Shown: positions 26,048-34,145, numbered from the stretch's first letter. The stretch is 44,816 nucleotides of DNA from Aeromicrobium sp. (GCA_025965435.1 JAOPWZ010000014.1:1-44816), one strand, 5' to 3'. Numbers and translations: made by a program. The notes: generated from the letters alone by a model not told the origin.

Positions 26048-27745
26048 TCACCGACGACGCCGGAACAGGTTCTTGACCAGCTCGCGGGCGACGGTCCGGC
26101 TCGCCTCGCCGACGGCCCGGTCGAGGGGCGACATCCGGCGCGACCGCGGGGCGGGACGTGAGGACGGCTTGCGTCCCCGCTGCTCCATCCGGCCGGCCTC
26201 CTTCTGCAGTCGCTCGTCGTCCGCTGCCTTCTCGGCGACCTCCGCGTCCTTGGCCTCGTCGGCCGCCAACAGCTCGCTCGCCGACGGTGGATCGACGGCG
26301 GTTCCGTACTTGGCCAGCAGCGGGGAGGACGCGACGGCCGCAACGATCTGAGCGTCCGGCGTGGGCTCCATCGAGCCCTGCGGCGCCCGCAGCCGCGTCC
26401 ACGCGACGGGGGTCGGCGCGCCCTTGTCGCTCATGACGGTCACGATCGCCTCGCCGATCCCGAGCGACGTCAGCACCTCCTCGAGGTCGTAGGTCGTGTT
26501 CGGGTAGGTCGAGATCGTGGCCTTCAGCGCCTTCGCCGCATCGGGCGTGTGAGCGCGCAGCTGGTGCTGCACGCGCGACCCGAGCTGGGCCAGGACATCG
26601 GCGGGGACGTCCTTGGGCGTCTGCGTCACGAAGAAGATGCCGACTCCCTTCGACCTGATCAGGCGCACGGTCTGCGTGATGGTCTCGAGGAAGTCGTCCG
26701 ACGCGTCGGCGAACAGCAGGTGCGCCTCGTCGAAGAAGAAGACCAGCGTGGGCTTGTCGGTGTCGCCGATCTCCGGCAGCTCCTCGAAGAGCTGACGGAG
26801 CAGGTACATCAAGAAGGTCGAGAACAGCGCCGGCTGGTGCTGCACCCCCGGCACCTCGAGCAGCGACACGATGCCCCGGCCGTCCGGAGCCAGGCGCAGG
26901 AAGTCGGCCACCGCGATCTCGGGCTGCCCGAAGAACTGCCCGGCGCCCTGGTCCTCGAAGCCGATGAGCTCGCGCAGGATGACGCCGACGGTCGCGCCTG
27001 ACAGACCACCGAGTCCCTTCAGCTCCGCCTTGCCGGCGTCGCCGGTCAGGTGGGTCAGGACGTCGCGCAGGTCGCCCAGGTCGACCAGTGGGAGGGAGGC
27101 CTTGCGGGCGTAGTGGAACACCAGCCCCAGGGACGACTCCTGTGTGTCGTTGAGCCCGAGGACCTTCGACAGCAAGGTCGGGCCGAAATCGTCGATCGTG
27201 GCCCGGACGGGCAGTCCCGTCCCGACGCCACCGAGGGCGTAGTACTCGGTCGGCGAGGCCAGGGGCTGCCAGTCCTGACCGATGCTGCGCGTGCGCGCCA
27301 GCAGCTTGTCGTCAGGCGTCCCGGCCGTGGCGATGCCCGAGAGATCGCCCTTGATGTCGGCGGCGAAGACCGGGACACCATGGGCGGAGATCTGCTCGGC
27401 GAGGACCTGGAGCGTCTTGGTCTTGCCGGTACCCGTGGCACCGGCGATCAGGCCGTGCCGGTTGAGCATCGCCAGCGGGATGCGCACCTGGGCCGACGCG
27501 ACAGGATCGCCGTCGAGCAGGGCTCCCATCTCGATCGCGGCCCCGTCGAACGTGTAGCCGGCGGTGACGATCCGGGCGATCTCACTCACGTCGGCCGCAG
27601 CCGACGCCTGGTCGGAGGCGGCCGCTCCGGCGACAGCTGCGAGCTCGTCGGCCCTCGTCTGGGCGGCCTCCGCCGCGGCACGGGCCTCGGTGGCGAGCCG
27701 GGCCGCCTCGTCCGCAGCAGCCTGCGCATCACCACTCGTCGTCAT
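26048..27745 (-). CDS. HerA-like ATPase, DUF853/YjgR family, with N-terminal coiled coil
   Basis: A 565-residue P-loop ATPase. Walker A is GATGTGKT (102-109) and Walker B is FFFDEAHLLF (D339, E340). Between them lie ADIKGDLSG and DTQESSLGLVFHYA, and afterwards KGVGIFFVTQTPKDVPADVLAQLGSRVQHQLRAHTP, all hallmarks of the DUF853 branch of HerA/FtsK ATPases. Its cellular role is not established; DNA translocation is suggested by family only. Residues 1-55 form an Ala/Glu-rich coiled coil not usual for the family, and the C terminus is very basic (ending KNLFRRRR), perhaps binding nucleic acid. There is no NurA-like gene beside it. Confidence 0.9.
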   Translation of the reverse strand: MTTSGDAQAAADEAARLATEARAAAEAAQTRADELAAVAGAAASDQASAAADVSEIARIVTAGYTFDGAAIEMGALLDGDPVASAQVRIPLAMLNRHGLIAGATGTGKTKTLQVLAEQISAHGVPVFAADIKGDLSGIATAGTPDDKLLARTRSIGQDWQPLASPTEYYALGGVGTGLPVRATIDDFGPTLLSKVLGLNDTQESSLGLVFHYARKASLPLVDLGDLRDVLTHLTGDAGKAELKGLGGLSGATVGVILRELIGFEDQGAGQFFGQPEIAVADFLRLAPDGRGIVSLLEVPGVQHQPALFSTFLMYLLRQLFEELPEIGDTDKPTLVFFFDEAHLLFADASDDFLETITQTVRLIRSKGVGIFFVTQTPKDVPADVLAQLGSRVQHQLRAHTPDAAKALKATISTYPNTTYDLEEVLTSLGIGEAIVTVMSDKGAPTPVAWTRLRAPQGSMEPTPDAQIVAAVASSPLLAKYGTAVDPPSASELLAADEAKDAEVAEKAADDERLQKEAGRMEQRGRKPSSRPAPRSRRMSPLDRAVGEASRTVARELVKNLFRRRR

Positions 27746-27781
27746 GGCGACACGTTACCGCCGGACGGGTATCGGACTGTC

Positions 27782-27787
27782 TACACT
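27782..27787 (+). promoter_or_regulatory. -10 box for a probable leaderless transcript
   Basis: TACACT lies 6 nt before the GTG at 27794, the distance from a -10 hexamer to a transcription start. No Shine-Dalgarno precedes the GTG (GGCCGG only). Leaderless mRNAs that begin at GTG or ATG are common in actinobacteria, so this is a reasonable reading. The 48-bp gap also serves the divergent HerA-like gene. Confidence 0.5.
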
Positions 27788-27793
27788 GGCCGG

Positions 27794-28096
27794 GTGATCT
27801 TCAGGCGCGTGAGCGAGGGGCGACCCTATCCGGACCACGGGCTGACCCAGAGCTCGTGGGCGGAGATCTCCCCCTCACAGGTGCGGCTGGACGATCTCAC
27901 GACCACCAAGACCAAGCTCGACCTCGAGCACCTGCTCGACGACGACTCGACCTACTTCGGCGATCTGTTCGCGCACGTCGTCAGCTGGAAGGGCGAGCTG
28001 TTCCTCGAGGACGGCCTGCACCGAGCGTTGCGAGCCGCCCTGCAGCAGCGCAACATGCTCCACGCGCGCGTCTACTCGATCGGAAAGAAGTCATGA
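27794..28096 (+). CDS. Conserved actinobacterial protein of 100 residues, unknown function
   Basis: I know this protein only as a conserved, uncharacterised actinobacterial type: VIFRRVSEGRPYPDHGL at the start, DLTTTKTKLDLEHLL, YFGDLFAHVVSWKGELFLEDGLHRALRAALQQ, ending HARVYSIGK. The LxDGLHRA block recalls ParB/Srx-like small proteins that handle a nucleotide or peptide, but I cannot place it firmly. It has no membrane segment and no signal. It overlaps the LytR_C gene by ATGA (28093-28096), so the two are coupled and may work together. The start GTG fits the conserved N terminus and a leaderless promoter. Confidence 0.8.
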   Translation: MIFRRVSEGRPYPDHGLTQSSWAEISPSQVRLDDLTTTKTKLDLEHLLDDDSTYFGDLFAHVVSWKGELFLEDGLHRALRAALQQRNMLHARVYSIGKKS

Positions 28097-28611
28097 ACGC
28101 CGGAGTGCGCGTACTGACCCTCACGGTGGCGGCCCTCATCTTCGTCGCCGGCGGCGTCGTGGGCGTGCGCCTGCTGACGTCCGGCACCGGTGAGGCCGTC
28201 GCCGCCGGACCGACCTGCACCGACTCGGTCGTCGCCGCGGGCAGCCCGCTCGACAGCAACGTCATCAAGATCAACGTCTTCAACGCGTCGGCGCGCTCCG
28301 GCCTGGCCAACCGCGTCCTGATCAACCTGCAGGCCAACGGTTTCCTCGGCGGGCAGATCGGCAACAGCACCAGTGCGACCAAGCCCCGCAAGGTCGCGAT
28401 CCTGACCGACGACCGCGACGACCCCCGCGTCCGGCTCCTCGCCGCGCAGTTCAAGGACAAGGCCGAGTACGCGCCGGTGGACATCACGGTCACCGACGGC
28501 ATCACGGTCGTCGTCGGCGACGACTACAGCGGGCTCAAGAACGAGGCGAACACCTCGATCGAGACCGATCGCGACCTCCGCGTCTGCGTGCCGGTCGTCC
28601 CGCTGCCCTAG
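28093..28611 (+). CDS. Membrane-anchored LytR C-terminal (LytR_C) domain protein
   Basis: A 172-residue protein. An N-terminal membrane anchor (about residues 6-28) is followed by an extracytoplasmic LytR_C domain (about 55-160), recognised from VIKINVFNASARSGLANRVLINLQANGF and the closing ITVVVGDDY. LytR_C is the domain found after the LCP enzymatic domain in LytR-CpsA-Psr proteins; here it stands alone without the LCP enzyme. In other actinobacteria such free LytR_C proteins are membrane-linked and of unclear role in the cell wall. GGAAAGAAG directly precedes the start. Two cysteines (TCTDS and RVCVP) could form a disulfide. Confidence 0.85.
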   Translation: MNAGVRVLTLTVAALIFVAGGVVGVRLLTSGTGEAVAAGPTCTDSVVAAGSPLDSNVIKINVFNASARSGLANRVLINLQANGFLGGQIGNSTSATKPRKVAILTDDRDDPRVRLLAAQFKDKAEYAPVDITVTDGITVVVGDDYSGLKNEANTSIETDRDLRVCVPVVPLP

Positions 28612-28619
28612 GCGTGGGC

Positions 28620-30119
28620 CTAGGCCGGATCGGCCGAGTCCCGGCCCCAGCCGGCCAGGCGGCCGTGCCTGCCCACGGCGTGCAGCCGTGCCTCGGCCTC
28701 CTCGCGCACGGAGCGGTCGGCGACGATCAGGAGGTCGTCGTCGACGGCGATCCGATCGGTCCGGTGCGGCACGAACGTCCGTTCGTCGCGGACGATCAGC
28801 GAGATCGAGGCGCCGACGGGCAGCCGCAGCTCGCCGACCTCGACCCCCGCGAGCCGTGACCCTCTCGGCACCCTGATCTGCAGCAGATCGGCCGACACCC
28901 GTTCCAGGGGCGCGGCCTCCACCTCGACGTCGCGGGCCGCGTCGGTCAGGACGCCGCAGGCCGCGGCCAGCCTGGCCATCGGCGCCGCCTGCACGAGCGT
29001 GTAGATGACGGTCGCTACGAACACCACGTTGAACAGGTCGCGGGAGCCGGCGACGCCGGCGGACAGCGGGATCGTGGCCAGGACGATGGGCACCGCGCCG
29101 CGCAGGCCGGCCCACCCGACGAAGATCTGCTCGCGGCGGCTGCGCCCGAACCACGTCGCGCAGGCGATGACGGTCAGGGGGCGCGCGACGAAGGTGAGGA
29201 TCGCTCCGACCACCAGCCCGTGCCAGACGTGGGTCCAGGTGAGCTCGTCGGGGCTGGCGAGCAGCCCCAGCATGACGAACAGGCCGATCTGGGCGAGCCA
29301 GCCGATGCCCTCGACGAACGACCGGGTCGCCGTGCGGTGGGGCAGCTCGGCGTTGCCGAGGATCAGCGCGGCGACGTAGACCGCGGCGAAGCCGCTGGCG
29401 TGGATGCCCGCGGCAGCGCCATAGGCCAGCACCGTGAACGCGAACACGACCAGGGGGTAGAGGCCAGAGGCGGGCAGGGCCACGCGGCGCAGGAGGTAGG
29501 CGCCGAGCCAGCCGGTGGCGATGCCGATCATCGCACCGACGACGAGCTCGAAGGCGACGAGGCCGACCAGGTAGCCGATGCCCTTGTCGGCCACGTCGCC
29601 GGCGCTGATCGCCACGACCAGCACCACGATGGGGGCGTCGTTCAGGCCGGACTCGGCTTCGAGCGACCCCTTCACCGACGACTTGAGCGGCACCTGCCGC
29701 AGGACCGAGAAGACGGCGGCGGCGTCGGTCGGGGTGAGGACGGCGGCCAGCAGGACCGACAGCTCCCAGTCCAGGCCCAGGAACAGGTGTGCCCCCACCG
29801 CGACGACGACGACGCTGATGGCCGACCCGAGGGTTGCGAGCAGGAGCCCATAGCCGAGATTGGGCCGGACGTGCTCCCACTTGGTCGTCAGACCGCCCTC
29901 GGCGAGGATCAGCACCAGACCGCCGAAGCCCAGCGCGTGGGCCAGGTCGGCGTCGGCGAACTCGATGCCGAGGCCCGAGCTTCCCAGCGCAAGTCCCAGC
30001 GCCAGGTAGACCAGCAGCGACGGCAGGCCGGCACTGACCGAGAGCCGCACCGCGAGGATCGCGAGGATCAGGACGCCTGAGCCCACCAGGAGGTACCGGT
30101 CGAGATCATGGACGTCCAC
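28620..30119 (-). CDS. Potassium/proton or sodium/proton antiporter (CPA1, CvrA/NhaP2-like) with TrkA_C domain
   Basis: A 499-residue transporter. About twelve membrane helices (residues 8-400) form the Na+/H+ exchanger fold, with the transport-site motif ESGLNDAP and the VGWAGLRGAVPIVLA segment typical of NhaP2/CvrA antiporters. A cytosolic TrkA_C domain (about 415-485: LQIRVPRGSRLAGVEVGELRLP... DDDLLIVAD) probably binds a nucleotide or ion and regulates activity. The start is a GTG (30117-30119) with AAGGAG 5 nt upstream. A TAGAAT -10-like box lies about 35 nt upstream of the start. It converges with the LytR_C gene (8-bp gap) and diverges from the esterase. Confidence 0.9.
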   Translation of the reverse strand: MDVHDLDRYLLVGSGVLILAILAVRLSVSAGLPSLLVYLALGLALGSSGLGIEFADADLAHALGFGGLVLILAEGGLTTKWEHVRPNLGYGLLLATLGSAISVVVVAVGAHLFLGLDWELSVLLAAVLTPTDAAAVFSVLRQVPLKSSVKGSLEAESGLNDAPIVVLVVAISAGDVADKGIGYLVGLVAFELVVGAMIGIATGWLGAYLLRRVALPASGLYPLVVFAFTVLAYGAAAGIHASGFAAVYVAALILGNAELPHRTATRSFVEGIGWLAQIGLFVMLGLLASPDELTWTHVWHGLVVGAILTFVARPLTVIACATWFGRSRREQIFVGWAGLRGAVPIVLATIPLSAGVAGSRDLFNVVFVATVIYTLVQAAPMARLAAACGVLTDAARDVEVEAAPLERVSADLLQIRVPRGSRLAGVEVGELRLPVGASISLIVRDERTFVPHRTDRIAVDDDLLIVADRSVREEAEARLHAVGRHGRLAGWGRDSADPA

Positions 30120-30225
30120 CGGCTCTCCTTCCGTGGGCTCGACGGGCCCTGATTCTATCGGTCCGCCGATGGCCTCCCGACCGCCTCGGGTGGCGGCGGA
30201 CACCGCCGTCCGCTTGGCTGGCACG

Positions 30226-31047
30226 GTGGACCGACGCAGCATGCTCGCCCTCGTGGCGGTCGGCGCCGTCGCGGCCTGCTCGCGCGGCGCCGATCGCAAG
30301 CACTCGAGCCAGGAGGACGGCGTGGAGACCATCAGGTACGGCACGGACCCCTCACAGGTCGCCGAGCTCACGCGCCCGTCCGGGGCGTCGAAGGGCGTCG
30401 TGGTCGTGATCCACGGGGGCTTCTGGCGCTCGCAGTACGACTTCTCGCTCGGCCGTCCGCTGGCGGCATCGCTGGCTGCCGACGGCTGGACCGCGTACAA
30501 CATCGAGTACCGCCGGGTCGGTGACGGCGGTGGGTGGCCCGAGACGTTCGACGACGTCGCCGCAGCGATCGATGCGCTGGCCGACGTCGAGATCGACACC
30601 TCGACCGTCGTGACGCTCGGCCACTCCGCCGGGGGGCATCTCGCGGTGTGGGCGGCTGGACGCCCGAAGCTGGCCGGCTCCCGGTGGGCCGACCCGGGAG
30701 TGGTCGTCACGGCTGCCGTCTCGCAGGCCGGCGTCCTCGACCTCGCGGCGGCCACCGTCGCCGACCTGGGGAGCGGGGCCGTGCAGCAGCTCATGGGCGG
30801 GACGGTGGACGACCGGTACGCCCACGCCGATCCCACGGCGCTGATCCCGTTGCACGTGCCGGTGCGATGCATCCACGGCAGGGCCGACGACGTCGTGCCG
30901 CTGGCCCAGTCAGCCGACTACGTCGCCCGGGCCCTGGCCGCGGGGGCCGATGCCGAGCTCGTCGAGGTCGACGGCGATCACATGGTGGTCATCGACGTCG
31001 ACTCGACCGTCTGGCGCCGGACGCTGGAGGTCCTGGACGCGCTCTGA
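30226..31047 (+). CDS. Secreted lipoprotein alpha/beta hydrolase (esterase/arylformamidase-like)
   Basis: About 273 residues. The N terminus VDRRSMLALVAVGAVAAC has a twin-arginine, a hydrophobic core and a lipobox (VAAC), so it is probably a Tat-exported lipoprotein. The hydrolase domain shows the HGGFW oxyanion motif, YNIEYRRVG, the nucleophile elbow GHSAGGHLA, the acid in HGRADDVVP and the histidine in DGDHMVVID. The fold is that of the BD-FAE/kynurenine formamidase-like esterases; the substrate is unknown. The start is uncertain: the GTG at 30226 gives the neatest signal peptide, while an in-frame ATG at 30169 and a GTG at 30133 would lengthen the tail. No good Shine-Dalgarno is seen at any. 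Confidence 0.85.
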   Translation: MDRRSMLALVAVGAVAACSRGADRKHSSQEDGVETIRYGTDPSQVAELTRPSGASKGVVVVIHGGFWRSQYDFSLGRPLAASLAADGWTAYNIEYRRVGDGGGWPETFDDVAAAIDALADVEIDTSTVVTLGHSAGGHLAVWAAGRPKLAGSRWADPGVVVTAAVSQAGVLDLAAATVADLGSGAVQQLMGGTVDDRYAHADPTALIPLHVPVRCIHGRADDVVPLAQSADYVARALAAGADAELVEVDGDHMVVIDVDSTVWRRTLEVLDAL

Positions 31048-31072
31048 CGGCCCGCTCACTCCTCGTGCACGC

Positions 31073-31112
31073 ACGGAGGCGCATCGACCAGCCCTGGTCG
31101 ACGCGCCTCCGT
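31073..31112. terminator. Bidirectional terminator between esterase and CsbD genes
   Basis: ACGGAGGCGC-A-TCGACCAG pairs with CTGGTCGA-C-GCGCCTCCGT, 18 of 19 positions, around a CC loop. It sits between two convergent genes (stops at 31047 and 31123), as expected of a shared terminator. No T tract follows on either strand. Confidence 0.85.
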
Positions 31113-31122
31113 GGGGTGACAC

Positions 31123-31296
31123 TCAGTGCTTGAAGGCGTCCTTGACCTTCTCGCCGGCGTTCTTCAGGTCGGCCTTGGTCTGGTCGCCCTTCCCCTCGGC
31201 CTCGAGCGACTCGTCGTCGGTCGCCTTGCCGGTGTGCTCCTTGGCCTTGCCCTTGGCATCATCGGCTGCGTTGCTGATCTTGTCTCCGAGTCCCAT
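31123..31296 (-). CDS. CsbD-family stress protein
   Basis: A 57-residue, very hydrophilic protein: MGLGDKISNAADDAKGKAKE, then EAEGKGDQTKADLKNAGEKVKDAF. This alternation of Lys, Asp/Glu, Ala and Gly and the KxxxGDQTKADLKxAGEKVKDAF block are characteristic of CsbD-like proteins, which are abundant under general stress (sigma-B controlled in Bacillus); the molecular function is unknown. AAGGAG lies 6-7 nt before the ATG, and a sigma-B-like promoter lies at 31327-31351. There is no cysteine, membrane segment or signal peptide, so it should be cytosolic and partly disordered. Confidence 0.88.
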   Translation of the reverse strand: MGLGDKISNAADDAKGKAKEHTGKATDDESLEAEGKGDQTKADLKNAGEKVKDAFKH

Positions 31297-31326
31297 GATG
31301 GACTCCTTTCGTCGACTACCGAGGCC

Positions 31327-31351
31327 GTACCCGATCTTCGCCGGGATAACC
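31327..31351 (-). promoter_or_regulatory. Sigma-B-like general stress promoter for the CsbD gene
   Basis: On the minus strand GGTT (31348-31351) is followed after 15 nt by GGGTAC (31327-31332), close to the GTTT-N14-16-GGGTAT pattern of actinobacterial SigB/SigF-type promoters. The start of transcription would lie about 24 nt before the CsbD ATG. The match of a stress-type promoter to a CsbD gene makes the call more likely than either alone. Confidence 0.6.
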
Positions 31352-31363
31352 GCACGACGCCGA

Positions 31364-31795
31364 TCAGTCGGGGCGCGCTTCGTGGTGGGCCCGCCCGTGG
31401 GTGCGGCGGTCCTCCTTCATCTCGGCCTCGAAGACGTGCGACTTGCCGTCGACGAGCGCGTCCCTGGCGGACCGTTCGTGACGCTTGAACACCTCGTAGT
31501 AGCTCGCGTCGTAGTCCTCGACGACCTGGAACGACCACCGTCCCTCGATGATGTTGCGCCCGACGAGATCCGTCGCGATGTCGTCGGCGATCTGCGCGTG
31601 CCCCGCATCCCGCAGCAGGTCCACCGCGTCCCCCAGCATCAGGTCGGCCGTGCCACATCGGCGGTGGAAGGCGTACAGATGCCCCCGCGCCTCCTCGACG
31701 GCCTCCAGCGCCTCGCTCAGCTTGCCGAGCGCCTCCACCGTCTTGTCGCTGACCCCGTCGGGTCGAAGGTGCCGTTCATCGGGTCCGTCATGCAT
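31364..31795 (-). CDS. Conserved protein of unknown function, 143 residues
   Basis: I do not recognise a named family. The protein is soluble and mostly helical: residues 16-50 (SDKTVEALGKLSEALEAVEEARGHLYAFHRRCGTADLML) look like a long helix pair. Then come LGDAVDLLRDAGHAQIADDIATDLVGRNIIEGRWSFQVVEDYDASYYEVFK and a His/Glu/Arg-rich tail. The middle block reads like a well-conserved actinobacterial protein. It begins 2 bp after the GGDEF gene stop on the same strand, so the two are almost certainly co-transcribed and a link to cyclic-di-GMP signalling is a guess from position. Its stop precedes the CsbD stress promoter. Confidence 0.8.
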   Translation of the reverse strand: MHDGPDERHLRPDGVSDKTVEALGKLSEALEAVEEARGHLYAFHRRCGTADLMLGDAVDLLRDAGHAQIADDIATDLVGRNIIEGRWSFQVVEDYDASYYEVFKRHERSARDALVDGKSHVFEAEMKEDRRTHGRAHHEARPD

Positions 31796-31797
31796 TC

Positions 31798-32790
31798 CTA
31801 CACGCTAGGACCGCTGCCCGCGTCCAGCACGTCAGAGCTCCGGCGCGCTGCCTTGGCGATGTACATCCGGCGGTCGGCGCGCTCCAACAGGGACGTCGCG
31901 GTGTCGCCCGACCGGGTCTCGGCGACACCCGCCGACCACGACCCCGGCGAGTTCGCCGCCACCCGTTGCACCAGCGCCTCCGCCTCGAGCTCGGTCGTCG
32001 CCGGCAGGACGAACAGGAACTCGTCGCCCCCGGTGCGGCCCACGGCTTCCCCGCGGCGCATGCCGGTGATCCAGTGCTGCGCGAGGCTCTCGAGCAGCTG
32101 GTCACCGGCTCGATGACCACGGGTGTTGTTGACCTCGCGCAGGTCGTCGACGTCGATCGCGACGACCGACAGGGGCCTGCGCCGACGAGCGGACTGCTCG
32201 AGTCCCTGCTCGAGCACGGCCGTGATCCCGCGACGGTTGAGCATCCCCGTCAGCGAGTCCATGTTGGCCAGCCGATCCAGGCGGTGCTTGATCCGCGACA
32301 GCGCCTCGGTCGCCACCAGCGTCTGCACGACGAGGGAGGCTCCGAACGTGGCCAGCGTGCTGTCGCCGTGGTGGACGATCGCGGCGAACCACCAGAGGGT
32401 TCCCAGGTACAGCACGACCCGGCCGGCCACGGGGTGCAGGAACCACGTCGCGTAGACCCCGACGATCGGCAGGACCGTCCCGTTGGCGAAGGCGCCGATC
32501 GGCAGCTGCGTCGTCCAGGTCAGGCCGCCGATGGTCGCGAGCTGCACGGCCGTCATCACCAGCGCCTCGGTCGCGGTGAACCGGCGCCCCCGGAGCCAGA
32601 CCCAGACGAAGAACACCACCGCGGTGACGGCGAGCGCCGAGATCACCCAGCGCGGATTCTTGCCGGGCTGCCAAGCGATCGCCCCCGCCACCAGCAGGCC
32701 CGCGGCGCTGCCGAACATCGCCGCTGTCACCGCGGTCAGCGGCGGCAACGCGCGCAGCGACTCCCGTCCCGGCGCAGATCTCTGGTCCAT
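31798..32790 (-). CDS. Membrane-bound diguanylate cyclase (GGDEF domain)
   Basis: A 330-residue protein that should make cyclic-di-GMP from two GTP. Six membrane segments (about residues 18-165) form an uncharacterised sensor, followed by the cyclase domain: DSLTGMLNRRGI (178-189), the metal-site aspartate in VVAIDVDD (D213), NNTRGHRAGDQLL, and an intact GGDEF (254-258). The feedback-inhibition site that is RxxD in many cyclases reads RRGE here (245-248), so product inhibition may be weak. There is no EAL domain. The ATG at 32788-32790 has GGGGGG 3 nt upstream, and a TAGACT -10-like box (32807-32812) lies above it. Confidence 0.93.
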   Translation of the reverse strand: MDQRSAPGRESLRALPPLTAVTAAMFGSAAGLLVAGAIAWQPGKNPRWVISALAVTAVVFFVWVWLRGRRFTATEALVMTAVQLATIGGLTWTTQLPIGAFANGTVLPIVGVYATWFLHPVAGRVVLYLGTLWWFAAIVHHGDSTLATFGASLVVQTLVATEALSRIKHRLDRLANMDSLTGMLNRRGITAVLEQGLEQSARRRRPLSVVAIDVDDLREVNNTRGHRAGDQLLESLAQHWITGMRRGEAVGRTGGDEFLFVLPATTELEAEALVQRVAANSPGSWSAGVAETRSGDTATSLLERADRRMYIAKAARRSSDVLDAGSGPSV

Positions 32791-32878
32791 GCTCCCCCCG
32801 CGCAGAAGTCTAGGGACGTGTCGTCCTGGCTGAGGGCGGTCAGCCGAGAATGGCCCGATCGGGCCATGCAGGCCGGGA

Positions 32879-34036
32879 CTAAGGACCCGCTGCCACCACC
32901 GCCGCCATGCGGGTGATCGCCTGGGTGAGGATCTCCGGCGTCGTCGCGTAGTTGAGCCGGACGTGCCCGGCACCGCCCGTGCCGAACGTGAGGCCGGAGT
33001 TGAGGGCGACCCGGCCCTGCTCGAGGAACGCCGCAGCGGGATCATCACCGAGCCCCAGCGCTCGGCAGTCCAACCAGGCGAGGTAGGTCGCCCCGCCGTG
33101 CACACAGCTCATCTCCGGCAGGTGGTGGGCCAGCAGATCGGCCAGCAGCCTGCGGTTGTCGGCCAGACCCGCCTGCACGGCGTCCAGCCAGCCGACGCCC
33201 TCCCGCAGCGCCACCGTGTGGGCGAGCATGCCGAGCCTGCTCGGTCCGTGGGACACCACCTCCGGCAACCGGGCGAGATCGCCGGCGGCCGCCTCGCCGG
33301 CGATGATCAGCGCCGCCTTGGCGCCGGCGAGGTTCCACGCCTTGGAGGCCGAGGTGACCACGAAGGCGTCCTCGGTGCCGGGGACGCTCAGATAGGGCAC
33401 GAATCCGTCTGCCACGAGCGGGCCGTGGATCTCATCGACGACGACCCGTACGCGATACGTCCGCGCGAGAGCGGCCACCGCACTCAGCTCGGTGAGGGTG
33501 TGCGCGACCGCCGTCGGATTGTGCGGATTGCACAGCAGGTAGGTGATCGGACGTCCGCTGGCGCCCGCCCGCACGAACGCCGCCTCCAGCGCGTCGAGCT
33601 CGAGGCGGCCGTCCGGGCCGAGCGGCGCCTCCACGACCGACCGGCCGGCATGCTCGGTGAAGCCGAAGAACGGCGGGTAGACCGGTGGGTTGAGGACGAC
33701 GGGATCCCCGGGTCCGGAGACCAGTCGGATGGCCTCGACCAGGCCGGTCATGACGTCCGCCGCATAGGCCGAACGGGTCGAGTCGAGGCCCTCCCACGAC
33801 CACCGCTGTGCCGCGAAGTCGGCGAACGCCTCGGCATAGTCGTTGCCGTACGGGTACCCCGTGTCGCCGGCCGCGATGGCCCGGCCCAGGGCATCGACGA
33901 CCGCCTCGGCCGGCACGACGTCCATCTCGGCGACCCACAGCGGCAGGACGTCGGGCGGGTACTCGCGCCACTTCAGGCTCGTGCGGGCGCGGAGGGCGGC
34001 CTCGTCCAGGTCGCGGAGGGGGTGCAACAGGTCCAT
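32879..34036 (-). CDS. PLP-dependent aminotransferase / C-S lyase, MalY/PatB family
   Basis: A 385-residue fold type I PLP enzyme. Family marks are LKWREYPPDVLPLWVAEMDVVPAEAV at the N terminus, DTGYPYGNDYAEAFADF, NPPVYPPFFGF, CNPHNPTAVAHT, VVVDEIHGPLV (PLP pyridine aspartate) and the Schiff-base lysine K232 in SASKAWNLAGAKAAL. The DEIH(A/G)PLV and S(A/P)SKAWNLAGLK patterns set the MalY/PatB cystathionine beta-lyase-like group apart from ordinary aminotransferases; cleavage of cystathionine or another C-S bond is likely. It diverges from the desaturase operon across a 109-bp region with two palindromes, so a shared regulator is possible. Confidence 0.9.
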   Translation of the reverse strand: MDLLHPLRDLDEAALRARTSLKWREYPPDVLPLWVAEMDVVPAEAVVDALGRAIAAGDTGYPYGNDYAEAFADFAAQRWSWEGLDSTRSAYAADVMTGLVEAIRLVSGPGDPVVLNPPVYPPFFGFTEHAGRSVVEAPLGPDGRLELDALEAAFVRAGASGRPITYLLCNPHNPTAVAHTLTELSAVAALARTYRVRVVVDEIHGPLVADGFVPYLSVPGTEDAFVVTSASKAWNLAGAKAALIIAGEAAAGDLARLPEVVSHGPSRLGMLAHTVALREGVGWLDAVQAGLADNRRLLADLLAHHLPEMSCVHGGATYLAWLDCRALGLGDDPAAAFLEQGRVALNSGLTFGTGGAGHVRLNYATTPEILTQAITRMAAVVAAGP

Positions 34037-34092
34037 GATTCCATCATCGCGGCAAAAAGTGACCCACGCCCTGTTGCATCGTCGGGATCAAA

Positions 34093-34132
34093 GTGTCACT
34101 CTGAGTTACACCACCAGTGAACACCTGTACAC
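34093..34132. promoter_or_regulatory. Two palindromes in the patB-desaturase divergent promoter region
   Basis: GTGTCACTC-T-GAGTTACAC (34093-34111) is a 19-bp palindrome with 8 of 9 half-site positions matching. GTGAACAC-CTGTACAC (34117-34132) is a second, weaker one (6 of 8). Together they fill the space before the Shine-Dalgarno of the ferredoxin reductase gene and are well placed for repressors. TetR-type regulators of desaturases are known in other bacteria, but no regulator gene is adjacent here, so the binding protein is unknown. Confidence 0.55.
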
Positions 34133-34145
34133 CGAAAGGGATGCT

